This document shows, piece after piece, positions 43,459 to 53,138 of a DNA stretch of 64,000 nt. The notes under the pieces are model-generated. The model made no database searches. It saw only the letters and a program-made list of their open reading frames with translations, and was not told the DNA's origin. The number at the start of each line of letters is the position of its first letter. The stretch's first letter is position 1. The stretch lies in the NCBI RefSeq assembly GCF_035222485.1, contig NC_085920.1, positions 5,146,001-5,210,000 on the forward strand, written 5' to 3'. This stretch comes from Podospora pseudoanserina (Eukaryota > Ascomycota > Sordariomycetes > Sordariales > Podosporaceae). The position numbers were made by a program, and so were the translations under genes.

Positions 43459-46458
43459 CTACATCGGCGCACTCCACCTCAAGTTGATCTGCTTTTTCCT
43501 CACCTGTGAAGATGAATCGTTAGCCACAATCCCCATAATATGCAAGAAAAGTAAGCTTACCATAGGGCCCAACATAGTCACACCAACAAACAACGCCAAC
43601 ACCGTCGACACAAGCGACACCTTGTTGAAACCCTTCCCAAGGATATCAAACAAGAAGCTAGGAGTGACTCTTGTGCCGAAAATATCCACACCATAGGCAA
43701 ACACGAGACTGGTGCTTTCAACAATAGCCGGCGACGTAATAATTTTCTTGATACCAACGACATCCCTCTCGTGCGTGATAACGCTCTTGGGGTCGATCTC
43801 AATCGCGGGATGGTATCTGAACAAACCCTCCTCGATCTCAGCAGGCGTAGCATCGCGACCCACAGGACGGCGAGGCTCGAGGAGCATTCTTGGGATGCCC
43901 ATGATACCATGGTTCTCGGGCATGTAGGCGAGGATATGGCGAGTGGTAATCCCTTGCCTGGTCTGCGAGACCTGCAGGGCCGAGATAGGAGCGCCCATGA
44001 TGTAAGTCTGGGAAACTACCGAAGGCAGGGCGACACCAGTGGGGACATCGACAGGGTCGAGGGAGGAGAAGGTCGAGGCACCACCAAGCGGGCCGCGGTC
44101 ATTAGTCTCCTCGCTTTCGTAGAGATCCGAAACAGCAATCTGGTAGCCTTTGAGAGACTGAGCCGAGTTATCACGCAGTGTGTACTGCCCGAAGAACGAG
44201 CAGACGAACCAGTTCTCAGCCATGGCGCACTCGACCGGCTTAGTGGGGTCGACACCGTTGTACTTGGCCGAGGAAAGGATTTGGCCAGACACAGTGTCAA
44301 GAAGGTAGACAGTGAGGGTCCAGGTCTTGTCGTCGATGGCGGCAACAACAATAGTGTTCGGGTTCAAGTACTTGTACTTGACTGTGCGGTCGCCAAGAAC
44401 GCGGCCGATCGAAGCAACAGCATCGTGTGAGGGCCTGGTAGCGATGCTGACGACGCGCTGATTCTCAGGCAAGGAGAAGATCCAAGACGTAGATTCATGA
44501 GCGGTGGTACCATCAGGAATGAAGACGACGCCCTTCAGTTCGCCATCGGCACCACGAGTGACAACAGTCTGCTTCGGAGCCTTATCAACAGGGAGATCAC
44601 CAATCTTGCCGTCTAGGCCAATGCGTAGGAGACGTGGGCCAGAAGCGGTGTCAATGAGAGCAGTGCTCTGAGTAGTTACTTCGAAGCTGGGCGCCTGAGC
44701 GCTAATAACTTGACCCGTCTCGGTCTTCAAGACCACAAAGTCATTGTGAGCACCGAGGATTGTGACCTCACCCGATGACTCGTTGACCAGGATTCCCTTG
44801 ACATCCCACTTCTGGCCCTTGGAAATCTGGAATGCCCTCTTTTGCCAGACAGCAGCGCCAGAGTTACCAATGTCAAGCCCGTAAACCATACCGCGCTTGG
44901 TGGCAAGAATGACCAGCTTGTGGAAGCCAAAGCTGTCACGCGACAGCTTTCCAGCCGAAGAAGTGACATCGGTGCCCGCGATGCTGCTAATCAACCTCGC
45001 GGGCACATTGTTGAGGTAAGCAGGGAGGTAATGGAGATCGTTGATATGGCGCTTGACGCGATGAATATAAGCTTGAACCGGGTTGCTATGGGCCTCCTGT
45101 TCGAGAGACTTGGCCAGCTCTTCACTCTCAGGGATCTCAGCAAAGGTAGCAGCAACGCCTCCAGAAAGGCCTTCAGGGCGAGTCCATCCGATCTCACCAT
45201 TACGAACGAGAGCCCACTCGTCATCAGCAGTAAGGGCCGCAGACCGAACGGCATAGCTGCCATCAGCTCCAGCCTTCTTGATCACCTCAGATACTGCATG
45301 AATGGGAGCGACCTTGGAGTTGGTGTTCTTGAGGGGCCAGCGTCCAAGAACGCCGTGAGACTGGGATGAGACCAAAATCAACTCATCCTCAGTGATACGC
45401 GTGAAGTACACGTTGGCTGAGATCGAGCTAGTTGCAAAAGCGCCCTTGCCTGGAAGCAGAGGCAGATCATACGCCTTGGCGATATGTCCAGTCTTCAGGT
45501 CGATGTGGTAAACCTCGCCCTTGTTGCCAGTCGCAGTCTTGCTGTGCACCAAGAAATGCGGCTGCGACTGAATCAGATGAGGAGCGTGAATCTCAACCTC
45601 AACAGTCCCCTCAACTAAAGGAAACTCCTGGCTCGTCTTCAAACCTAAAACGTTGACCCTCAAAGCCGTATGCTCAGCATCAGTCCAAGCCACAATCGGA
45701 GCCGCCGAGTTCGCGCCGACAAGCATGATATCTCCCTCGTCATTCAGGTCCGCCTTAGTCCCAATAACCAGCTCATCCAGCCTCTTCCCAGTAAGCGTAT
45801 CCAGAGTCGTAACCTTGAGGCTGTACGCCCCCTTGGTCCCCTTCAAGAATACCACGAAAACCTTCTCGACATTCGTGCTGACTTGAAGCGGCATGTCCTT
45901 GGTCACCTCCCTGAACTCCCAAACCACATCCCCGTTAGGTGCATTCAACCGTCTCAACACTGTCTCCCCCTTCTCCTCCTCCTCAAAAAGCACCAGCACA
46001 TCCTTCCTCTCCGCCTCCGTCATCTCCATCACTTCCAAATCCTTGACCTTCCCCGGAAACCTCGCCCAGAACGTGTTCCTCCCCGTCACCGCGTCCCAGG
46101 CATGCACCTCACCTCCATAAGCACTAGCCACCCATCCCTCACCCTCGCCCGCCCTGGCGAACCCCTCTCCCACTGCCGTTTCATTGTTGTTATCCCCCGC
46201 CAGAAACTGCCTCCAGACAACCCCGCCAGTACCCGGGTTTACAGCCCCCAACACGCCCTCATCACTCAATGTGTAAAGCAAGCTTCCTTGCTCGTCTTTT
46301 CTGGGGCGGTGGAAAAAGGTTGTTTCCCTTTGCGGAAGGCCGAGGAGTTGGTAGTGGTAGTCAATATGGCCCACTTCATCTCTGAAGACGGCGCGGACGG
46401 CCAAAGGGAGGGCGAGCAGCCCTACTAAGAGGGTTGTCGCGGAGGGCATGGCGAGCAT
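43459..46458 (-). CDS. EMC1: ER membrane protein complex subunit 1, 2 exons
   Basis: Complement of join(43459..43503, 43561..46458), predicted 980 aa. A signal peptide covers residues 1-20 (MLAMPSATTLLVGLLALPLA), followed by a lumenal quinoprotein-like beta-propeller (early motif VFRDEVGHIDYHYQLLG) and the conserved C-terminal domain (TYIMGAPISALQVSQT, GITTRHILAYMPENHGI, then MGIPRMLLEPRRP). A transmembrane helix (VSLVSTVLALFVGVTMLGPM) and a short basic cytosolic tail end the protein. EMC1 is the largest EMC subunit; the complex inserts and stabilises multipass and tail-anchored proteins in the ER membrane. The 57-nt intron (43504-43560, GTAAGC, branch GGCTAACG, CACAG) is in frame and stop-free. 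ATG 46458 is the first ATG of the frame and gives the signal peptide directly. Confidence 0.93.
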   Translation of the reverse strand: MLAMPSATTLLVGLLALPLAVRAVFRDEVGHIDYHYQLLGLPQRETTFFHRPRKDEQGSLLYTLSDEGVLGAVNPGTGGVVWRQFLAGDNNNETAVGEGFARAGEGEGWVASAYGGEVHAWDAVTGRNTFWARFPGKVKDLEVMEMTEAERKDVLVLFEEEEKGETVLRRLNAPNGDVVWEFREVTKDMPLQVSTNVEKVFVVFLKGTKGAYSLKVTTLDTLTGKRLDELVIGTKADLNDEGDIMLVGANSAAPIVAWTDAEHTALRVNVLGLKTSQEFPLVEGTVEVEIHAPHLIQSQPHFLVHSKTATGNKGEVYHIDLKTGHIAKAYDLPLLPGKGAFATSSISANVYFTRITEDELILVSSQSHGVLGRWPLKNTNSKVAPIHAVSEVIKKAGADGSYAVRSAALTADDEWALVRNGEIGWTRPEGLSGGVAATFAEIPESEELAKSLEQEAHSNPVQAYIHRVKRHINDLHYLPAYLNNVPARLISSIAGTDVTSSAGKLSRDSFGFHKLVILATKRGMVYGLDIGNSGAAVWQKRAFQISKGQKWDVKGILVNESSGEVTILGAHNDFVVLKTETGQVISAQAPSFEVTTQSTALIDTASGPRLLRIGLDGKIGDLPVDKAPKQTVVTRGADGELKGVVFIPDGTTAHESTSWIFSLPENQRVVSIATRPSHDAVASIGRVLGDRTVKYKYLNPNTIVVAAIDDKTWTLTVYLLDTVSGQILSSAKYNGVDPTKPVECAMAENWFVCSFFGQYTLRDNSAQSLKGYQIAVSDLYESEETNDRGPLGGASTFSSLDPVDVPTGVALPSVVSQTYIMGAPISALQVSQTRQGITTRHILAYMPENHGIMGIPRMLLEPRRPVGRDATPAEIEEGLFRYHPAIEIDPKSVITHERDVVGIKKIITSPAIVESTSLVFAYGVDIFGTRVTPSFLFDILGKGFNKVSLVSTVLALFVGVTMLGPMVSLLFLHIMGIVANDSSSQVRKKQINLRWSAPM

Positions 46459-47150
46459 GATAGCTCTCGCTTCGTAGTATCGTCGTATGTTGAGGTTCAA
46501 GCGCTCATCGATTGGGACGTAACAGGTGTGTGTCGTTGATGTTGGGCAACGGGCGCGCTAGTGGGCGCCGGAATTGGATCGTATCGATTGCAGTCAATGG
46601 GGTCGCTCTATCGGTGTTCCATCAGTTGAGAGTCGCAAACTGAGAACGGTATTCTTTCTATTTCTCTCGCTGTCGTGAGATTGCGCCGCCTGGGTTGGTG
46701 TTGATGGTGGAAGCTGGCAAAGAGCTTGCAGAAGCTCAGAAACGATGGGAGCGGGTCACAAACTTCCCTGGGACGTTGACCTGGAGGTGACGTTGAAACA
46801 AGCCCTGCCTGTCCAGCCCCGTGGGTTCCCGCAAACCACCCCTGTCAAGAAGCACCACAGCTCAGAGCTCGTGCCATATGCCAAGACTTACCCTCGACAT
46901 CAGATCTCAAACTTCACACCAACGAAAGACCCGCACCATGATTTAAAATACACTTAAGCTCGATTTAGCCAGCCCTCGACTCGAATCTGGGCTTATGGCT
47001 GAACAAGGCTGCTGCTCTACAAACATGAGCAACACCCCGGTACCTTATCCATGCCAACTTCCCCAGCAAACGACCTTTGTGAGCAACAAGTCAGCCAAGA
47101 CGAATGTCCCTCAACGATTGGGTATATGCAAAGAATGCGTTCTTAACACT
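46459..47150. other. intergenic, EMC1 promoter
   Basis: Upstream region of EMC1 up to the repeat tract. No other feature seen; a 70-codon plus-strand frame at 46745-46957 is not convincing. Confidence 0.45.
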
Positions 47151-47342
47151 ATCTTTCATGGCCTATTAAAGATCTTGAAAGCATATCAACTATCTTCGAC
47201 CGCCGATAGCAGATGTTGAACATGTATCCATTATCTTTGGAGACGTATTCCCTATTTTCAAAGGCCTATTCACTCTCTTTGAAGCTATATTAATTATCTT
47301 TAAAATCCTATTACCTAGGTATCTTCTAAGACCTCGATTGAC
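47151..47342 (+). repeat. 21-bp repeat family, copy 2 (about 9 units)
   Basis: A head-to-tail array of 20-22-bp units with the consensus ATCTTTNAAGGCCTATTNACT. Clear units start at 47151, 47172, 47192, 47213, 47233, 47254, 47275, 47296 and 47321, with 4-8 mismatches each. The array is AT-rich relative to its surroundings. The last unit overlaps the stop codon (47326-47328) and last codons of the LRR gene on the opposite strand. Confidence 0.75.
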
Positions 47343-48858
47343 AGGTAGGCACACACTTCCACGAACATCCAACTTTCAAGAAGGGTATAAGCAACTCCCT
47401 GTCCAACTTCGTCGCTGCAGGAGCCTTGAACTCAACCCACCTGGTCAGAGGAACGACCATCCCCCGGTTACACACCGAGCATGTGAGGCCACCTCTGCGG
47501 TGGGCCTCCGCGGCCTGATTGAGCGCCTCCCGAACGTCCGGATAGCCTTCATCAACTTCCAACCAATAGTTGACTTCCTCTAGCTCAGGCTCCGGCAGCT
47601 GAGTAAGCGTTTTGAGCGCATACTCGAATAGCGACCTCGCACCCTTCGGGTTGAGGAGCCTGTTATCGTCCTGCTCCCTGTAGCTAACATCCTTGGGCAT
47701 CTCGAGCTCAGTAGGGTCCTCCACCTCCAATTCCAGTGAGCCAGTGCTCTCAGCCAAATCTCCGAACAACGGCAGACGAAATCTCGAGTAGATCCGACCA
47801 TCGCTGCCCAAGAATTCCACTGGGGTCCGGATCAATGGGTTGGGACCGCAATTTGTTGTCGCGGCCTCGAACGAAATCTTCTCTGCCATCCACCAAGGAT
47901 TTGATGCAGTATGAAGCATCACCAACTTCCCCTCATCGCCCATGAGCCGCAGAATTTCGGCCGGAAGATACCTGAGCTTGTTTTGCGCAAGGTTAAGTGT
48001 CTTCAGGTTCTTTAGCTTTCCAATACATGTTGGAATCTCCGTCAAGTCGTTGTTTCGGAGAGTGAGGAACGTAAGAGGTTCGATATTCACCAGAGATGAG
48101 GGAAAGTCTTTAAGGTTGTTGTTGTACAGATATATCTTGATGTCTGGGTCAGCTTGACGGAATGACACGCCCTTCACAACCACGGGAATCGGCTCGATAT
48201 CAGCAATTGGTGCAATAGTCTCCGTCGAGATAGAGTTCAGGCCAAGGTCACTAAAATTTTGTCAGTCAAAATCTACAACCAGGCGACTCATTGGATGGTA
48301 TCATAGGTACCTCAAATCAACCTCCTGGGTGCCGTTCTCCACACATCTTCTGATCCTCTCCCGTGCAACTGCCTCAGCTTCGGACAACTGTGGTTGAGAT
48401 CGAGGCGATATTTTCAGCTGTGCCGGCGACGCGAAGAACTTTGGTGTGTATGGGGTCGGGACGTCGCCCTCTGTATCAGTAGAGTCCGGTCCACCCATGA
48501 AAATACCGCTGTCGAGCTTCCTGAACTCGCGCTTTTGCTGTCTCGCCCCAGCCTTTCGCCGAAGAGGGCGGCAGACGATGGGCGATGAGCGGACAAAGGG
48601 CGACGACGAGTGATCACCCATTGCCGAGTCGGAAGACAGAGCGGCATGCTGCTCATACCATGTCCCTACATACCGCCGCTTGTGTCGGCGGGCGCTTTCG
48701 TATGCCTCGAGTGCAGGGTCGTCATCGCTGGAAAAGACGGCTGGATCGCTCGAGGTTGAGACACTGGGTGGAGGCGCGTTGGCTTGCGCCCACGCTCGCT
48801 TGCTCGCCCCATTGAATGGGGTTTTTGGCAGCGTTGGTAAGGCCTGCTCGTCCGCCAT
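47326..48858 (-). CDS. leucine-rich-repeat protein, 2 exons
   Basis: Complement of join(47326..48250, 48311..48858), predicted 490 aa. The N-terminus (1-180) is disordered, Ser/Pro-rich, with KRRYVGTWYEQH. An ERIRRCVENGTQEVDLR linker leads into two to three leucine-rich repeats (DFPSSLVNIEPLTFLTLRN, then LTEIPTCIGKLKNLKTLNLA and LRYLPAEILRLMG). A conserved-looking C-terminal domain contains CSVCNRGMVVPLTRWVEF and ends LIPFLKVGCSWKC. This resembles fungal cytosolic or nuclear LRR scaffold proteins; partner unknown. The 60-nt intron (48251-48310, GTACCT, branch ACTGACA, TTTTAG) is in phase. The last codons (about TCQSRS and the stop) overlap a unit of the 21-bp repeat array, so the original end of the protein may have been replaced. 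Confidence 0.82.
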
Positions 48859-50118
48859 GGCTCACCGGGGTTACCTCTAGGTCGGCAAAAGGAAAGGAAA
48901 CAATGGGGCTGCGGCGACGCGACTGGCGATAAGCTTAGAGCTGTGAGCAACCCCGCATACGGCAAAAGAATGATGACAAGTACTCTACTCAAAAAGAGAT
49001 GAACGCGGAAATTATGTGGAGTTTCTTTGATGCCTGAGGAGCGAGAAAAGAGGTTCTCGGTATCAGGGAAATGCCTGGGTAGAAATGGTCTTTTTGAAAA
49101 GGAAAAGGGGAATCGCAGAATCGCGTATCCTGAAAAGTCAACAGCAGGTGACCCTGTCGCGAGTTCGCGCTCTCCTAGAAAGGAGCACAACTGGCGTCAT
49201 GCACTTATTTTTTAGTGCAGTCTAGGGCCGCATATGGGACCGTGCACTGAAACATTGCCGCGGCGGGGTCCGGGCCCGGGCTGTCAAAGAGCCCCCCACG
49301 ATCCCGAGGACTTGGTTCGGTCTCTCGCCTCCATCTTACAGACCTGGCATGCAGTGTAATCTACTGTCCGCACCCAGATTAATTGGTGCTGCAAGTCAGG
49401 AATACGTGTGACGACTATCACTTTACACCCTTCTAAGTAGGAAATTTAGCCGCTCTTTAAGGCCTATTGACTAGCTTTTGAGGCCTACTATCCACCTTTC
49501 GAGGCCTACTGGCAGACTTTGAGAGAGTCATGCATGTCTTTGAGACGTGGTTCAGCAATATGGTCGGGCTAACTTACTTTGCAGTGCCAGTATGTTTGCC
49601 CAAGGGTGTGGCTGGCTACGTCAGGCGGGGGGGAATACACCACGCGATGATTCGGAAGACCTTGCAAAGAATTACAAGCGAGGATGTGTCTTTCGCTGTC
49701 TAGGTCTGATATCAGTCCTATAGTAACTCTTCCGTTACAGGATCAATCACATTCTCAACCTACAACTCCCTTCACCGCCTCATTGCTCACATCACTCCCA
49801 TAAAAATAAAAAGCTCAACATGGCACATGCCTCAATCATTGACTGCAAGGTACCTGCCTGATCTAGCCGATGCACATCCTCACCACATAATCACCCCTCC
49901 TCATCACAAGCTCGCTCACATTCTTCCATATACATCGCCCATTCAACATCATTCAAAAAATCATCATTCGCTAACGCCCGCTAAAAGACTACCGCGCAAG
50001 CCCACAAAACCACCCCCATTCCACCCTTCTTCATCTCCCCTTACACTCCCTTAGCCCTCTCTCTCACCCCCTCCCCCTTCCCTCATACCCAAACTGGAAC
50101 TACCTGCCACCAAACTCC
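48859..50118. other. intergenic, LRR gene promoter
   Basis: Upstream of the LRR gene and downstream of the zinc-ribbon gene. It holds the third 21-bp repeat tract (49453-49557). A 75-codon His/Pro-rich plus-strand frame near 49827 is judged non-coding. Confidence 0.45.
49453..49557 (+). repeat. 21-bp repeat family, copy 3 (5 units)
   Basis: Five 21-bp units start at 49453, 49474, 49495, 49516 and 49537. The first three carry the clear core TAAGGCCTATTGACTA, GAGGCCTACTATCCA and GAGGCCTACTGGCAG; the last two are decayed but keep CTTTGAGA. It has the same orientation as copy 2, on the other side of the LRR gene. Confidence 0.75.
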
Positions 50119-52031
50119 TCACCTCTTCCCACCAAGAGACTGCCCCTCAGTCTGCTCCGCCAGCGCCATAAAGTCGTTGTCATCCAAGTCAGAATCGTCA
50201 AACTCATCTCTCTTTTGGCGTTTGGCAGGGGGTTTGTCATCCTTGGTACCGGCATTGTTGTTTAGAAACTGACTGTTGGTCAGCCTGTGGGCTTCCCAGA
50301 TGTCCCAGGGGTTCGTGGGAGCATCGCTGTCGGTGTTGCACACTGGGTTCAACGTCGGTTTCACCACCGAATTACTGGGGGGGTGGGCGAACTGGTTGGT
50401 CGGTTGGTAATTCGCCTGAGTACTGGGGTCGTTGTTAGGTTGATTGTTCGAGGGGCGGTTGAACTGGTTCCGAACAGGTGTGGTATTGTAGCTGTTGAAC
50501 GGGTTACTCCCGTGGTAGCTCGTCCGGTAGGTGAACTGGCTGGTTGGCGTGGTGTTTACCTGCCCCTTGGGTTGTGTTTTGCTGTTGGGCACGGGTGTAT
50601 CAAGTTGGTCGGCGAGCTCGATCATGGCGTCCTTAAGGCCAGTATCGATGTCAAATTCCTCCTTCTCATCATCCTCTCTCCCTCGCTTCTGGGGAAGCGT
50701 GGGTGGCAAGACGAAAGTCTTGTTAGGCCGGTTACTGATGGGTGTAACCATGCCGGAAGAAAAAGGCTGCTGCCCTGCCACACCCATGGACTTGGTCGGT
50801 GTGTTGAAACGACCGGAAGTATTCGAAGTCGGCGCAGGTTTTCCAGGGACAGAAAAAGGCGAGTGCCCTAGTGAATTAGGGCTCTTCGCCGGGGTGACCA
50901 ACGTGCTGTGATGACCACTAGGAATGATGAGACCACTTTTTGAAGAAGTTGAGACGGCTGTTATCGGCGCCTGCATGCCCTCGAGATTCTGCGGCGAGGC
51001 GGATTGGAACAGCCTCGTCCGAGCAGGGTAAACGTTCGCGGGCGCTGGATAACACGCGCTCACGGAGCCAAACTTCGTCTCATCATTCTCGTCCTCTTCG
51101 TCGAGAGTCAGGTCGATTGTGATCTTGACCTTTCCTTTAGAGACCTTGGCAGTCGTATGCTCCATACTATCCCCAGTTTCGATTCCGCTCCAGTTTTCTG
51201 CCGTGTGTTTATGGATCGACTTAAATGTCCCTCTCGTCTGCTTTCGGGTCTCGGGAATCACAGGCTGTTGAGCCTCGATGTGGTTGGGAATGGTGGCCGG
51301 GTTGTTGTTGTTGCTGGCTTCGTCTTTACTGATGCCAGCCTCGCCATTCATATCACCGGAATTCTGATCCATCTTGATGCCATTGTCTTGCTTCGAGGGA
51401 CCGGCCTCAACTGTGTCGATATTCCCTTTTACCGCTTCCACAGCCTTTCCTTTGATAACCGGCCGTATATAGTTACACCCGTCCTCTTCGCCTCGTCTCG
51501 AGCACTCTGCGTACTTCTGGGTGCTCTCGAAAGGGTTCTTAACCCTCTCAACCAACTGGCCGATATGGCACTCAGGACATGGCCCCTTGCCCAGTTCGTT
51601 TTGTTTCTGTGCCCAAAGAATCTGAGGATCTTCGTTGAAGGCTTCGTAATGTCTGCAAGGAGGACGAGCGGTATATCTAGAACAGCTCAGGCGCCAGAGT
51701 CCTGGTTGAAAGGTTGTCGTTCAGCTTGGGACTTGTTGTGTTGTGGAGGAAACGGACTCACCGGCATCAGGGCCTGCTCCTTCTGGGTTGTTTCTCTTTC
51801 GTTCCAGGATTCCAATTTTGCATGTTGGGCAAGGACCATATCTAAGCTTACGGCCTTTTGTGGTGCTGGAACGACTGGACTTGGGATTACTACCCTTTGC
51901 CTTGGTCACACGGCCGCCGACTGTTGTCTGCTTCCGCGGAGCTAGGATGAATGTCAGTCTCACTTTATTCACTAAGAGCATGATAAGGTGAAAAGATTGG
52001 CTTGCCCACTTTCTGGCAGCTGAGGAGTCAT
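50119..52031 (-). CDS. tandem C4 zinc-ribbon protein, 3 exons
   Basis: Complement of join(50119..51701, 51762..51941, 52010..52031), predicted 594 aa. Two similar Cys4 modules lie in the first ~160 residues: CPTCKIGILERKRNN ... CSRYTARPPC and CPECHIGQLVERVKNPFES ... CSRRGEEDGC. The spacing CPxCxxGxL...C...C resembles the C-terminal zinc ribbons of topoisomerases and GRF-type nucleic-acid-binding fingers. The rest is a long disordered Asn/Thr/Pro/Ser-rich tail, with a short acidic stretch (DLTLDEEDENDE) and a C-terminal KRQKRDEFDDSDLDDNDFM that could be a nuclear signal plus acidic motif. The first exon codes only seven residues; introns are 68 and 60 nt with good signals (branch CTGAC, donor GTGAGT), all in phase. 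Probably nuclear; function unknown. Confidence 0.75.
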
Positions 52032-53138
52032 TATCGCCGTTGGATCTTTGTTGATACAATCTTTCGAGGTGGGACGAGGAAGTGACAGTCTCGCGCTGTT
52101 CGGACGTAAAGTTGAGAGTTGCAATTGGCGTTGGATGGAGACGAGAAAACTCTGATCCGCTGTATCGTTCAATCTTGTTGTCTATGCTCTCTTCTCACCG
52201 TCCTCTCGCCGTCTTGCCGGTCAAGTAACAAATTCCGAGAAAGAAGCGGGTCTTGATGTTGTCGCCGAGACCAAATTCATCTCTCTAACAGCGGGCTAGT
52301 ATGTGCCTGATTGAACCACTCCTTCCACAATCGTGTTTTGACGAGTTACTGAGTTGTTCGAAATACCAGTATGTTGCCAGGGCCACGCGGGGTCAAAATG
52401 AATAAGCTGAAAGAGAAAACTGATGTACTACAATAGATGACAGTCAATCACATTGTCACATTATAATCAACAGTCAGGGTGAAAAGTGAATAAGAGAGAA
52501 TGCCTGAACATCCTGAGATGCAGTGAAATGCTTCCACATCGCCATGTAACTTCTGAAGAAGGTGAGGTGCACCCCACCCCAGCCTCTCTCTATCTAGAGA
52601 AGCCGCTGTGGCTTGAATGGCAGCTGCATGTCTATCTGCCTTGCTAGTTGTTTCAGGAGCCTATCATATCCTTAAGAGGATCAATAGTGTTAAGCTGCTC
52701 CGCATACCGTGGACAAACAAGGCCTTCGAAAAATGGTTACCTAGTCAAGAGCACCAAAAAGTCGACAAGTCGAAAATAACAATCAAAAGGTATGTTCACT
52801 ATCCTTCAGACCCTTGATATTTTATCGCAATCTCCATTTTCCTGTCTGCGAATTGCTTTGCAACCCCTCATCCCAACTCGACGAGCAAACCCCTGCATAT
52901 ACATATTCTAGTGTACCTGACCTACCCACCTTAATGCTAAGTACAATTTTCTGTAGTCATTGGTCCCTCTACAACACCACATCTCACGACCTTTTGCGCA
53001 ACCACTCTGGCTATGACTATATATGCCACAAGAACCATGCCGATAATGTGTATTGGGTTAGGACTCTCTATCGTACCCGCTACGCCAACCACTGCAGGCC
53101 CTTGGACTTTTCCGCATCTTTTTCTCCATGCTATCCAT
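52032..53138. other. intergenic region
   Basis: Promoter side of the zinc-ribbon gene and downstream flank of AspRS. Rather AT-rich between about 52240 and 52800. It contains one weak small-gene candidate at 52617-52817. Confidence 0.45.
52617..52817 (+). CDS. weak candidate small gene, 66 codons
   Basis: An ATG-initiated frame with a hydrophobic N-terminus (MAAACLSALLVVSGAYHIL) and a Lys-rich remainder. A good donor GTATGT occurs inside the frame (about 52790), but no matching downstream exon was found. May be chance; listed because the N-terminus looks like a signal or membrane segment. Confidence 0.15.
   Translation: MAAACLSALLVVSGAYHILKRINSVKLLRIPWTNKAFEKWLPSQEHQKVDKSKITIKRYVHYPSDP

Noticed and set aside
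3738-43560. Three introns (60, 63 and 57 nt) that are multiples of three and stop-free, suggesting regulated retention
   Set aside because: Three of about 23 introns is close to what chance predicts (one third in frame, fewer than half of those stop-free), and all have strong splice signals.
43771-46428. Plus-strand frames of 219, 175 and 252 codons
   Set aside because: All are antisense to EMC1 and have no domain or splice support.
51004-51945. Plus-strand frame of 313 codons
   Set aside because: Antisense to the zinc-ribbon gene; no recognisable domain.
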